DNA of 64,000 nt. Origin: Lepturacanthus savala. Lineage: Eukaryota > Chordata > Actinopteri > Scombriformes > Trichiuridae. How positions within the stretch are numbered: the first letter of the stretch is position 1; each line of letters starts with the position of its first letter. Under the pieces are notes generated by a model. It did no database searches and had not been told where the DNA came from. It saw only the letters and a program-made list of their open reading frames with translations. The translations under genes were made by a program, and so were the position numbers. Of this stretch, positions 1 to 10,121 are shown in pieces. The stretch spans positions 10,533,001 through 10,597,000 of the forward strand of contig CM060465.1 of NCBI GenBank assembly GCA_030544235.1, written 5' to 3'.

Positions 1-1
1 C

Positions 2-499
2 TGCCTTGTATCAACGGTTCAGGCTGGTGGTGGTGGTGTAATGGTGTGGGGAATATTTTCTTGGCACTCTTTGGGCCCCTTGGTACCAATTGAGCATCGT
101 TGCAACGCCACAGCCTACCTGAGTATTGTTGCTGACCATGTCCATCCCTTTATGACCACAATGTACCCAACTTCTGATGGCTACTTTCAGCAGGATAATG
201 CGCTATGTCATAAAGCTGGAATCATCTCAGACTGGTTTCTTGAACATGACAATGAGTTCACTGTACTCAAATGGCCTCCACAGTCACCAGATCTCAATCC
301 AATAGAGCATCTTTGGGATGTGCTGGAACGGGAGATTCACATCATGGATCTGCAGCCGACAAATCTGCACCAACTGTGTGATGCCATCATGTCAAAATGG
401 ACCAAACTCTCTGAGGAATGCTTCCAGCACCTTGTTGAATCTATGCCACGGAGAATTGAGGCAGTTCTGAAGGCAAAAGGGGGTCCAACCTGTTACTAG
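2..499 (+). CDS. Tc1/mariner transposase, C-terminal half (DD36E type), cut by the window edge
   Basis: This is a cut-and-paste DNA transposase whose catalytic triad excises and inserts the element at TA dinucleotides. The frame is open from base 2; the Met at 41 is internal, because an in-frame segment precedes it and matches the usual text before VMVWG. The second catalytic Asp lies in QQDNALCH (codon 194-196) and the catalytic Glu in SPDLNPIEHLW (codon 305-307). There are 36 residues between them, giving DD36E rather than the usual DD34E. That spacing matches the Incomer family described in animals (family name recalled). The first Asp and the DNA-binding domain lie outside the window. No stop or frameshift interrupts the visible half and the frame ends at TAG 497-499, so the copy may be young. 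Dispersed copies of this kind are common in teleosts. Confidence 0.93.
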   Translation, partial: CLVSTVQAGGGGVMVWGIFSWHSLGPLVPIEHRCNATAYLSIVADHVHPFMTTMYPTSDGYFQQDNALCHKAGIISDWFLEHDNEFTVLKWPPQSPDLNPIEHLWDVLEREIHIMDLQPTNLHQLCDAIMSKWTKLSEECFQHLVESMPRRIEAVLKAKGGPTCY

Positions 500-502
500 C
501 AT

Positions 503-528
503 GGTGTACCTAATAAAGTGGCCGGTGA

Positions 529-531
<3 letters not shown>
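503..531 (+). mobile_element. 3' terminal inverted repeat of the Tc1/mariner element
   Basis: The 29 bases after the transposase stop (GGTGTACCTAATAAAGTGG, then CCGGTGAGTG) look like the right terminal inverted repeat. They end exactly at a TA dinucleotide (532-533), the Tc1 target. The partner repeat lies left of the window. The element sits at the start of a long (TA)n tract, a natural sink for TA-targeting transposases. Confidence 0.75.

Positions 532-609
<78 letters not shown>
532..609. repeat. (TA)n microsatellite
   Basis: About 39 uninterrupted TA units abut the transposon end. The element probably inserted into this tract, although tract growth after insertion is also possible. Confidence 0.97.
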
Positions 610-611
<2 letters not shown>

Positions 612-1945
612 AAAATTGAGTTAATCTGAATTTAATTTGGACTATGTTGTCTTGGAGAGAATTACTATTGAAAGGATAGAAAAAGTGATAATTCAAAGAG
701 ACTAAATTCAAATTTCATTTGTTAATTTTCTTAGATTTTAAAAAGGAAATAAAGTCCAGTGATTCCAGATTCCAGTGTGATGTTTGGGCTTTTTTAACTA
801 GTGGTATTTAAACATATGAGATAAATATCAATGACAGTCTTGTCTAATTATTTCATTGTCAGAGTCTAATTGCTCAGAGGTTGATTGCAGTGCATAGATT
901 CAATAGAAGAGTTAAGTAAACATAACCTAATAATGTGTGTCACAGTTTATTAGCGGTAATTAAAGGGACTCAACAATTAAAAGTGTCTAAAGGTAAAAGG
1001 GTAAAAGGGATTGGAGTCTTTATAATCACACTTCATATCTCTCTGATGTCTGGTTTCTGAGCCTGATTGTCATCTGTGTTGTTATAATTGCAGCCCACGT
1101 CAAACTATTGATTTCTTCAAAATGTCACATGAAAATCCACCTAGTCTAAACTGTAATTTTTAGAAACATGCCCAATGAACTGAATTCTAATGAATGGAAT
1201 GTCATCACTTTCTGTAGCACTACAGGGTCCAGTTCAAATGCCGTGTTTCTTTTCAGCTGCCTGAGCAGCATTTTACATGCAAGGCTGTGGATTCTCAGTT
1301 CCACCCAATCCTCCAAGCTACAAAACACCTCCTGGATATGAAATGTGCAACTTTACACTGTAAAACGCTGATGTTTGGGCTTGAGCTGCTTCTGATGTGC
1401 ATTTGGGTTTCAGTACTGGATACTGGAGAACTTTAAGGCTTTACAAACCCATTAAATCATGAAAAACTTTTTAACACATGATGTTTGAGATCTTTGTGTT
1501 TTTCACATTTTCATATTCAACCCAAAAACCTGTTCAGTTGTCATGGAGATAAGCTCAGTAACAGTGCTTCATCCGTAGCACTTTCAGAACATTTTTCCTT
1601 GTCTAAAAGTCAAGCATCAAAGTTCATTCTTAACCTTGAAAAACCTTTGAGAAAACTATTCAGAGCTGTCTTTCTTTAACTAACGTTCACCCAGACATGT
1701 GTCCTGTCATGTTGAACTTTTATACCCTATGAAAACATGCCTATTTAGACAAGTTCTGTGTCTTAGGTTTTGGTGTTTTTCCACCCTAAGAAAGTCCCCA
1801 GGACACACGTGTGCATCAAAATATATTGTATAACTATAACTTCCGTACAGAGCTTTTTCTTCCATTAGGATACATGCTTTTTGTTTAAAAAAACAAAAAC
1901 AAAAAAAAACTGTACGCAACTGTTGTTGTGGCATTTGTTACCTTG
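610..1945. other. AT-rich intergenic DNA, nothing recognised
   Basis: Short open frames occur on both strands, but none has a recognisable motif, splice context or biased composition. No RNA gene or repeat family was recognised. Confidence 0.5.
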
Positions 1946-1967
1946 GCTGACCCTTACTGTCTATATA

Positions 1968-2004
<37 letters not shown>

Positions 2005-2070
2005 TCACCTCACCTGACCCTTACTATCTCTATATGTGTGTGTGGGGTGACCTGGACTGACCCTTACTCT
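1946..2070. repeat. Three-copy degenerate repeat with (TG)n tract
   Basis: CTGACCCTTACT occurs three times (near 1948, 2016 and 2058), each followed by a TATAT or TG-rich segment. The first copy carries a (TG)n microsatellite at about 1970-2002. This looks like a small, decayed tandem duplication. Confidence 0.6.
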
Positions 2071-2079
2071 CTGCTGCTC

Positions 2080-2770
2080 CCATATCAGAGTGGTGACCTT
2101 GACACAATTATAGCGAGTACAGCCACTCTTTGAGCCGTTCATCTCCTCGTTTCACATCTAATACAGCAGTGTTTTTCCACTTCATAATTATTTAATGCAG
2201 CAGTATTTTTCCACTACGTAATTATCCAGCTGTTTTTTCCACTACACATTCTTTTCTTTTTTTCCTTATTATTATCAAATACAGTTGACATGAACATCTA
2301 TCCTGCAGACACAGACCATCTTTGGAGTTATGTTTCCAGCGACAAATCTGAGATAGATCCATAATTCACTTGCTCGGTTTGGATCTCCACAAAAGAAAAT
2401 GTGTGCCGCTTTAGCTGCTAAATGCTAATGTCATCACTATTTAGTTGCTAACTTTGTACAGCAGGTTTATCAGAGCTGGAAATGAGACTGATGAAAGAAG
2501 TGAGCAACACGCGTCAGCCTTAAAACCAAAACAATGAGCTGAAAGATGGTAGAAGGGGAAGTGCAGAGTTTGGTGATAATTCTTTCTTGTGTAGCTTTAT
2601 GGGCCATTAGAAACAAATCAATTGCTGGTCATCAATAGGCTATAAAAGGATAGAATGACACCATTTCTCTCATTTCACTTCCTAAGTCCAAAAACAACCA
2701 TGTCCAAATACTTGTACCACTACGGCATAGTCAGACACATATATCACCAGCTACCAAATAGCTGCCTATT
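2080..2770. other. Intergenic DNA, nothing recognised
   Basis: Unique-looking sequence with no coding signal or repeat family that I recognise. Confidence 0.4.
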
Positions 2771-2774
2771 TTTT

Positions 2775-3100
2775 CCTCGCGGCTGCCTGCCACCTGCTAC
2801 AGATAATGAAGCAAGGCCTACAGCATGCTGGCCTCTCTCCTCCTCCCACATGGCATTGTATGAGCTGTTGTTCCTGTGCCAGCTCCGTGGGGGGGGTTGA
2901 GGGGGGAGATAATACTCATTTGGAGAGCATAGCGGGGGTGTTGCTTCAGATACGGCTAATCCTCACACCTCATCGCCGAGACGTGGCTGGCTACTGTAGT
3001 GCTCGCCTCCGCCGCTCCCTTTTCTCCTTCTCCTTCCTTTCATTTCCTCATTTGCTCAACTTTTCCCGCTATTCAGTGTGACCGCTGCTGTCTTTCTCTT
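2775..3100. promoter_or_regulatory. Candidate conserved non-coding element
   Basis: This stretch is richer in G+C and CpG than its surroundings, has no simple-repeat character over most of its length and no credible reading frame. Around 2956-2975 the segment GGCTAATCCTCACACCTC contains a TAATCC site (OTX/PITX-class homeodomain) joined to a TCACACCT T-box half-site. Short motifs of this kind occur by chance, and conservation cannot be tested here. Confidence 0.25.
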
Positions 3101-3259
3101 TTTCTCCTCCTCTTACACTTATCCCCTCTCTCTTCTGGGGCGAGAACAGAATTATGGGGCAAAAAGGATGGTTCTTTTCAGAGAGAAGAGAAAAAAACAT
3201 AGGATTTAAAGGATAAGATAAGGAAAGCAGATTAAAAAGGAGACAATCAGAATACAACA

Positions 3260-4715
3260 GAGCAGGAAAGATTAGAGATAATACCCCTTTCTTCTCATTT
3301 TTAGATGCTAATGCTACCTTACCTAACTTAAATGGTGCTAGCTTAGCACAAAAACAGAAAACAGGGAAACGGCTAGCTGAAGCCCAAAATTTCCATTATT
3401 TCAAATAAGACATATTAATATAAAAATAAAATGTTTGTGACTTATTGGTGAGCATTAGAGGTGCTGGTAGATCATGTTTTTGTAAATTCAGTGTTAGTTG
3501 TTTTACTTGTTTTCCACTGTTTATGCTAGGTCAGCTAGCCTCTGTTAAACCTGCATATTGCATCATGAACATGTTTTGTTCACATTTGGAGGCTGTGGGA
3601 ACCATGGAATATTTATCCATGATTTATAGTCAAAGTGTACCCTATAATGACCCCTTACACAGACATTAGTTCACTCTCTGTCTGAAACAAGGTGTTTTCG
3701 TGCCTGTCTCTTTAAGGCTCCCTCCCACATGAAGGCACTGTTCTGATTGGCCAGCTCCTGGAAGTTCTATGATACAAACCCACTCAAGAGAAAGCGGTTT
3801 GTGGGCATAATTTAAGAATCTGATGTTATGAGTAGGAGGTAGAGGTAACGTTGCATTCAACGAATCGCCCAGCACAGGTTGAAGCCCTGGCAACTTTACA
3901 GGGAGCATTTTTTATACATTCTCATTATCAATTTTATATTTAGACCTTTGATTATTTTAATAGAAATGTCATAGCAGTATAAAAATAACAGAAAATCATG
4001 TCTCCTTTTATTACAGGTGATAAGGGTCGTCCTGGAGTTGTAACATTGATAGAAGTAGGATGAGTACTGAAAGTTACAATAGCTTTTGTTACTGAATGAT
4101 AAGTGACATGATGTAAATCCTTCTTTATTGACTATAAAATCTTAGCCTGGACTATAAAGTGACCTGCATTTTGACCACTGCCACTAAACTAAAAACAAAT
4201 CACTGCTCAGCTCAGGGCAATCTCTCAGGGGCCGTGTTTTACTAGGTCAGAGTTTTTATCCTGATGATACACTACCTTGTCACTTCATGGTGGCTAAAAC
4301 TCATCGGGCTAATAGACACACTCAAGCCAACTTTTTTTTTTTGTCTTCACAAGCCAAGAAAACACAGAGTGCAGTGACCTGACAGTTCAGGCATCTCCTG
4401 CAGTGGGAGCCATAAATGAATATTCTAGGGCAAATCATCAGGTCTCCATTTAGCTACAGAGGACAAACATCATAATAAAAATGAAACCGAATTTATTGTC
4501 AACGTGGAATCTTGTAAAATAACTGCTTATTCCTGGAATTCAATCCAATGAATGTGAATTGCATAGTAAGACTTTCTACACTCAGGATAGAAACTCTGCC
4601 TGCACAATGACTCTACAGCAAGAAAAGTGGATGAAAGGATAACTTAAAGACATGAGTTCCAGCTTGTTTTTACTCTGCAAAAAACACGAGATATAAAGGA
4701 ATGTCTTTACACTTT
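3260..4715. other. AT-rich intergenic DNA, nothing recognised
   Basis: There are scattered short frames only. A T-run lies near 4330. No gene, RNA or repeat family was identified. Confidence 0.4.
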
Positions 4716-4719
4716 AGGT

Positions 4720-5280
4720 GCTTGTTGAAAATGGGAGTGGGAGCCAGAACAAGCCTCTGCCTCTCGCCGCATTTTATCATGTACACAAAGGATATCCCAA
4801 CAAATACCAAATGTCAGAGGCTCTTAAAGTAGACAGACGCCAGAGGCGGCATTAATGTCTTGTGTCAGCTTCCTGGACACTCGCCCTCAGTTTGCCCTTT
4901 GCTGCAGCTAAACCTTTGGCTGAGATTGCCCATCAGGATCCACAGACGCAATGAAAGGCCTGTAATAGATCTGCCGGCAGGGACATGTAATCAGCCGGTG
5001 AGGGTTAGATCCGCCTATAAACAGAAATCCACACTTACCCTAAAGCCTTACCCGTGTCGTGGGTAAATGATAAACTCATTATAAAGTCATCCATCCTAAT
5101 TTCATGACGAATGCGACTTCTATTTGAATCCCAGGAGTCAGGATGTGGAGTGCTGATCTCTGGAGCTTTAATTGATTTCCACAGGCAGTGTCACGACAGG
5201 AGGCCATAGAGTGTGCCTTTGGGTGTTGACTGAAAAAAACAAAGAGTTGGGGCTGAGCTACATAGAGGTCATGCAAATAG
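4720..5280. promoter_or_regulatory. Candidate conserved non-coding element
   Basis: This is a 560-base island of balanced composition between AT-rich flanks, with retained CpGs, no repeats and no coding potential beyond short frames. Its texture resembles vertebrate conserved non-coding DNA. That is an impression from composition only. Confidence 0.22.
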
Positions 5281-5284
5281 GTAA

Positions 5285-6418
5285 CAAAAAGAAAAAGGTT
5301 TTCCCTTTAAGGTAAACCACAATAAAGTCTGTTCTGATGATTATGATTCTCTGCCTTTCTGCTGCATTAAAGGACTATCTCAATAGAGTCCATCAGGCAG
5401 AGGATTTTAACATATGTCTTCACACCAGAAATGTTGATTTAAATATTCACTGCCAACCTGTGCTTTATGAGAATGGAAATCTGTTTTATTTATTTGTAAA
5501 TCCAGCAAGCAAAAGGCATGTTTTGTTGGGTAATGTTTTTTACCCTTCTTAATATTAATGTTTATAATAATGAATAATAAGATAGATATTTAAAAAAATA
5601 TGTAGAATAGGTAGAAGGTAGAATGAACACAAAGTGAATTAAACATGCTTTTTAGCTAAACAGATTATCTCCTGTGAACAGATTTAAAATAAACCATCAA
5701 GGCCATTGACTCATCACTCTGCACTAATAGAAATAATAGCAGAACCTTTAAAGCCTTTAAAGTGTAGCTGAATTTTGAAACCGCTTAGAGGGTAATTATT
5801 TCTTATTTACACTACTATAAATGATAAATAATAACAAATGCTGTGTTGAAGTAAAAGTCTAATTTCTGCAAGATAACATTGATATATAACACCAAACAGT
5901 ATCTTTACTCTGGCTTTAAAACTGAGCTACAGCTTCTGAAACTAATGTGATAATTTTTTAAAAAACATGTCAACTATTTAAAATTAATCGCAAAAATGAA
6001 TGTCTTCATTTTGACAGCACTAATTATTACTGCTCTCTAAAACATGAATTAATTATTAATTGGAGATAAAGAAAGCCATTAGTAACTTAAATTAAAAGGA
6101 AAGTTCTGCCGTATGCAGTGCTTTCTCTCAGCAGATGATCTAACATACTCCAAAAGGGAAAAAAAAACAAGATTAAACACAAGTTGATGAAGACTTTTAA
6201 GAATCATGAATAATGAATCAAAAAATAATGAGCAACAGATTTTTCAGATCATAAACAAATGTTGTTTATGCTTTCTATGCAGGACACTCTGTCAGAACAA
6301 TCACATATCACGATCAATAGTTACAGCCCAGAGGCCCACGTCAATATGTTCTTCACCGGTGACCCATGTCCCAACACTCTGCTGCTGTCCATCATCCCAC
6401 CACATCAACACTCATCAA
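5285..6418. other. AT-rich intergenic DNA, nothing recognised
   Basis: No coding exon or repeat family was identified. Frames read across 6206-6741 are produced by the adjacent minisatellite and are not genes. Confidence 0.45.
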
Positions 6419-6695
6419 ACAGTAGCAAACAGCAGCAAACAGCAGCAAACAGCTGCAAACAGCAGCACACAGCTGCAAACAGCAGCAAACAGCTGCAAAC
6501 AGCAGCAAACAGCAGCAAACAGCAGCAAACAGCTGCAAACAGCTGCAAACAGCTGCAAACAGCAGCAAACAGCAGCAAACAGCAGCAAACAGCTGCAAAC
6601 AGCTGCAAACAGCAGCAAACAGCAGCAAACAGCTGCAAACAGCAGCAAACAGCAGCAAACAGCTGCAAACAGCAGCAAACAGCAGCAAACAGCAG
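6419..6695. repeat. 10-bp minisatellite, about 27 units
   Basis: Head-to-tail units of AGCAGCAAAC alternate with AGCTGCAAAC, and one unit reads AGCAGCACAC. Unit edges stay in register from 6421 to 6690, with partial units at the ends. Because 10 is not a multiple of 3 and no unit contributes a stop, several frames on both strands are open across the array. The apparent Gln/Asn/Ser-rich and Cys/Leu-rich proteins are artefacts. Confidence 0.95.
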
Positions 6696-6800
6696 GCCCT
6701 CGCATTTATTAACTAATGTCTTGTATGAACAATCCTGCTAGTCCATGGATTATATGAAAACAATCACACAACAAGCAATGTTTTAATGGGCTATTATCTG

Positions 6801-6803
<3 letters not shown>

Positions 6804-6860
<57 letters not shown>
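6804..6860. repeat. (TA)n microsatellite
   Basis: About 28 uninterrupted AT units. Confidence 0.97.
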
Positions 6861-6862
<2 letters not shown>

Positions 6863-6989
6863 AAATGATAGAAACTTTTATCAACAGTATGCCTATTATT
6901 TTAGTGTAATTTCATTAGTTGGTACCTAAAATTACCATGGTACAAGGTAGTTTTAAAACAAAGTAGTTCCTTTGAAATGTTGTTGGCAA

Positions 6990-7301
6990 TTAAAGGTAGT
7001 GTGTAGTTTTCTGGCAGCAACTAGCAGCAAGATTGCAGATTGCAACCGACCGAGTGCCCCAACATATACACGATATGTTAAAGTCCGTCTCAAGAGCCAG
7101 TGTTTGGTTTGTCCATTCTGGGCTACTGCAGAAACATGGCGATGGCATATTGCAGGTGTCATGGAGGGGACCTGCTTCACATGTAGACTAGAGTTATATA
7201 CTTATGAATATTGGTATTATAAGACATTACTGCTAATTTCTGCTATGTCTGCTCCACTAAGAGTTACTAAACACTACTAAATCTTACACATTCCACTTTG
7301 A
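6990..7301. mobile_element. TTAA-target MITE
   Basis: The left end reads TTAAAGGTAGTGTGTAG and the right end reads CTAAATCTTACACATTCCAC then TTTGA, which are imperfect inverted repeats of each other. The body (GGCAGCAACTAGCAGCAAG and following) resembles a very common teleost non-autonomous DNA element. The left target is an intact TTAA and the right is degraded. TTAA targeting points to the piggyBac or Kolobok superfamilies. There is no transposase. Confidence 0.6.
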
Positions 7302-7304
7302 TGT

Positions 7305-9890
7305 TTTTTTTGGTTTTTGTTTCCTGAAATCTTTCTGGGGATGTCTCACCACCACTTGTGAATGATTAATTGATGTTATATTAATTTTCATCCGTTAGCA
7401 TAGCAGCCCTCTTCTATATCACCTATGCAATGTGTTTTGAGAAGTGTTTCAGTCAACAGCTCATTCAAAAATCTACTTTTTGGACTTTTCATTTCATGCA
7501 TTCACCTCCTTGAACTGATTGCAGACACTGGAATTGGGACACAGCTACTCCATGTACTTCATCATATCTGGCTCTGATGCTGTGAAAAATGAGTGTGACA
7601 ACAATGCCTTTTAATATCAATTAATTAATCACACTATAAGTAGCAAAAAGCCTTATATTTTCAAATGTTGTAAGTACATTTGAGTCATCTAAAGCGGTGA
7701 CACAGAAAGACCTCTAAAACTAACACACAGGCAGATGTCTGAATGTCACCTCTGGATAATAAACAGTGACAATGCAGGCATAGCAAGCTAATGACATCAG
7801 CAGCTAAAGGCCAACACACTCTCACGCATACAGTATAGAGGGGGTGGACAAAATACCAGTAGCACCTGCAAAACACAGACAAGCTAGTTTGTTGTTTCAG
7901 TGATTCGAGCAGCGATAAATGTAAATCACAACTTCAAGGGAAGTTTGCACAAGTGAGTCATTAGACTGAATATCTAAGGCGTGTGAGTCAGCGCCAACAG
8001 AGGCCTGAGAGTTGGCAACACTACCATAATAATCACAACTAGCCTGACAGGGTTTATATACAAAAGCAGTTTTCACATCAACACAATGGATAAAATGTGA
8101 CAGCTGAGAATACAGACGCAGCGGAAGCTAAACAGTGACGGAGTCTGACGTCTGATCAGAGAAGTTTCTGGAACCTGCTGGTTACAACTGGAGGCACAAA
8201 GTGAACACTAACCGATGCCAACTAAACAGCAGCGAGAGAAATTACAGATTAAGTACAACTGGGATGAATTGACACTTTTGATATTGTGGGGAACATACAA
8301 TTTTGATGAAACTGAAAATGCAAAATTGAAGAGATCACCAAATGTATGCATCAAATTATTTTTAGGTTGTGGGAGATACAGCATGCATTATGTGGGGAAA
8401 AATACCCAGGGTTCTTATAAATTACCTTACGTAATGTTATAAGGCAAAGCCAGGACTTTCCAAATGAGTGAGGGGCCTAACCTTCACCCCCATCCTGCTA
8501 CCCCAGACCCCAGCAACCAAGGAGTAAGAAAGAATGCATGGGGAAAACAGATGATATCTGTGGTTCTGGAGTCAGGCAGTGTTACTAAATCTGTGGAAAA
8601 CTAATGTAAAGTTTTCAGGTGTGATTAATAACAATAAGGATGAGTGCATTCTATTCAGATGTGCTACTTCCTGAACTTTACTGCTGTGCATGCTGGATCT
8701 CTGCAACACTATAACACTATAAGACAGAATGTTGGCTGTAAAATAGGTCTACATCTATACACTACATAAAAAGCATTATTATTCACACTACTAGAGCATA
8801 GATTTTCACACTTACAATCAGATTTACAAATGAAAAAAAATAATCCTTGTCAGAGTGTCATTTTACTCACTCAAACAAATACTTACATACTTTAAGTTAC
8901 CATAGCCAACGAATCGTCCACCAGCAGGGGACAGTAATGTTCTACAGGAACATGGTCTCCAGGAGGCAACGTCTGCATTTGGACCTTCTTGCATCCAACC
9001 AAAACAAGCTATCATATCACATCTTGATATCCATCTAATCTAATTTTAGGCATATTCACACTCAAGGCAGAGACCAAAGCCAAGGAACAGTTTGTCACAG
9101 TTTGTAGTTTAGAGCAGCAGAGGAATGAACAGCTTGGATTCAGATTGGCTGGCAGGAACATTTGGAAAGTTTCAGTATTTAGGTTTATAAATACATACGA
9201 AATTAGTCTACTAAAGACATACTTTTACCTCCATTTGTTGTCTGGCAGGTGGCAGAACCATTACTATGTAGAACTGATTTTAATCTATCATGCTATAAGC
9301 TGTGTAATCTATAATATCACACTTACTGTTGATGAAATCAAGTCCAGGCAGTAAACATAGTGACAGCATTTAAACACTTGAAAAAGGAGACTTCAACTGT
9401 ATCTGATCCCATGAGATGACTTGGACGTGTCTCTTTATAGTAGCTGCTTCTATTAGGCAGTAGTAGGTAACCCAGAAATGATTGAACAGGACGTTATTAA
9501 TGGTAACATTGCTATTTAATGATATCAAATGATTATTTCAAGGCAGATAATTAGATCATTACCTCTACTGACCATCAGACAAAAATCCATCTGATATTAA
9601 ACATAAAAAGACACCTCTTTGTAGATCTTTACTTGCTATATGATAAAAACAATCAAAGTCACAATGTCATCTTCATTGAGCAGCTGAATGTCCAAAGACG
9701 TCTACTTAGTGATGACAAAATGAACATATCATCCTGTTGAGTTTACATGAAGCTCAGACACTGACAGAATAAATAGGAAGCAACAGAAACACATCTCAGA
9801 TGAGAAGAGATATTTCTGTGGAAAATGTTGATAATCCAGAGTCTGTTGCTGCCGTGTTCTCAAGTAGAATCTTCCACCTGTTGGCTTAGT
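7305..9890. other. Intergenic DNA and probable gins3 3' UTR side
   Basis: No exon was recognised. The part nearest 9890 should hold the gins3 3' UTR. A minus-strand ATTAAA (plus-strand TTTAAT at 9515-9520) is a possible poly(A) signal, which would give a 3' UTR of roughly 370 bases. A CTCF-like motif lies at 8919-8934. Confidence 0.4.
8919..8934 (+). promoter_or_regulatory. CTCF-like motif
   Basis: CACCAGCAGGGGACAG resembles the CTCF core CCAGCAGGGGGC, with one core mismatch (A for G). It stands alone in intergenic DNA about 1 kb beyond the gins3 stop. This is a motif match only. Confidence 0.25.
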
Positions 9891-10121
9891 CTAGGTCTGG
9901 ACGTCTGTTATCTTCCTCTTACGGTAGTTGAGAACCAGGCTGGAAGCAGTGAGCTGTGAGGCCTGACCTTTCTCCCAGCTCTGGAAACCGTTGAGGCCGC
10001 TCTGGCCTGACCTGAACAGAGCCTTCTCCAGACAGTCCAGCCGCTCCACCAGGGCTGATGTGTCCTCGTTGTAGGCGTTCTGGGAAGAGTCCATGGTTCG
10101 CCGGAAACGACCAATGAACGT
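9891..10121 (-). CDS. gins3: gins3 coding exon 3 with stop
   Basis: It encodes residues 136-211. It begins TFIGRFRRTMDSSQNAY, runs through the helical A-domain segment ALVERLDCLEKALFRSG and WEKGQASQLTASSLVLNY, and ends KRKITDVQT with TAG at 9893-9891. The first codon, ACG, directly follows the acceptor TAG. The end of the family is short and basic, as here. Confidence 0.95.
   Translation of the reverse strand, partial: TFIGRFRRTMDSSQNAYNEDTSALVERLDCLEKALFRSGQSGLNGFQSWEKGQASQLTASSLVLNYRKRKITDVQT

Noticed and set aside
6206..6741. Gln/Asn/Ser-rich 160-170 residue proteins and Cys/Leu/Ala-rich proteins on the other strand
   Set aside because: They are readings of the 10-bp minisatellite, which is open in several frames on both strands; there is no splice, start or homology support.
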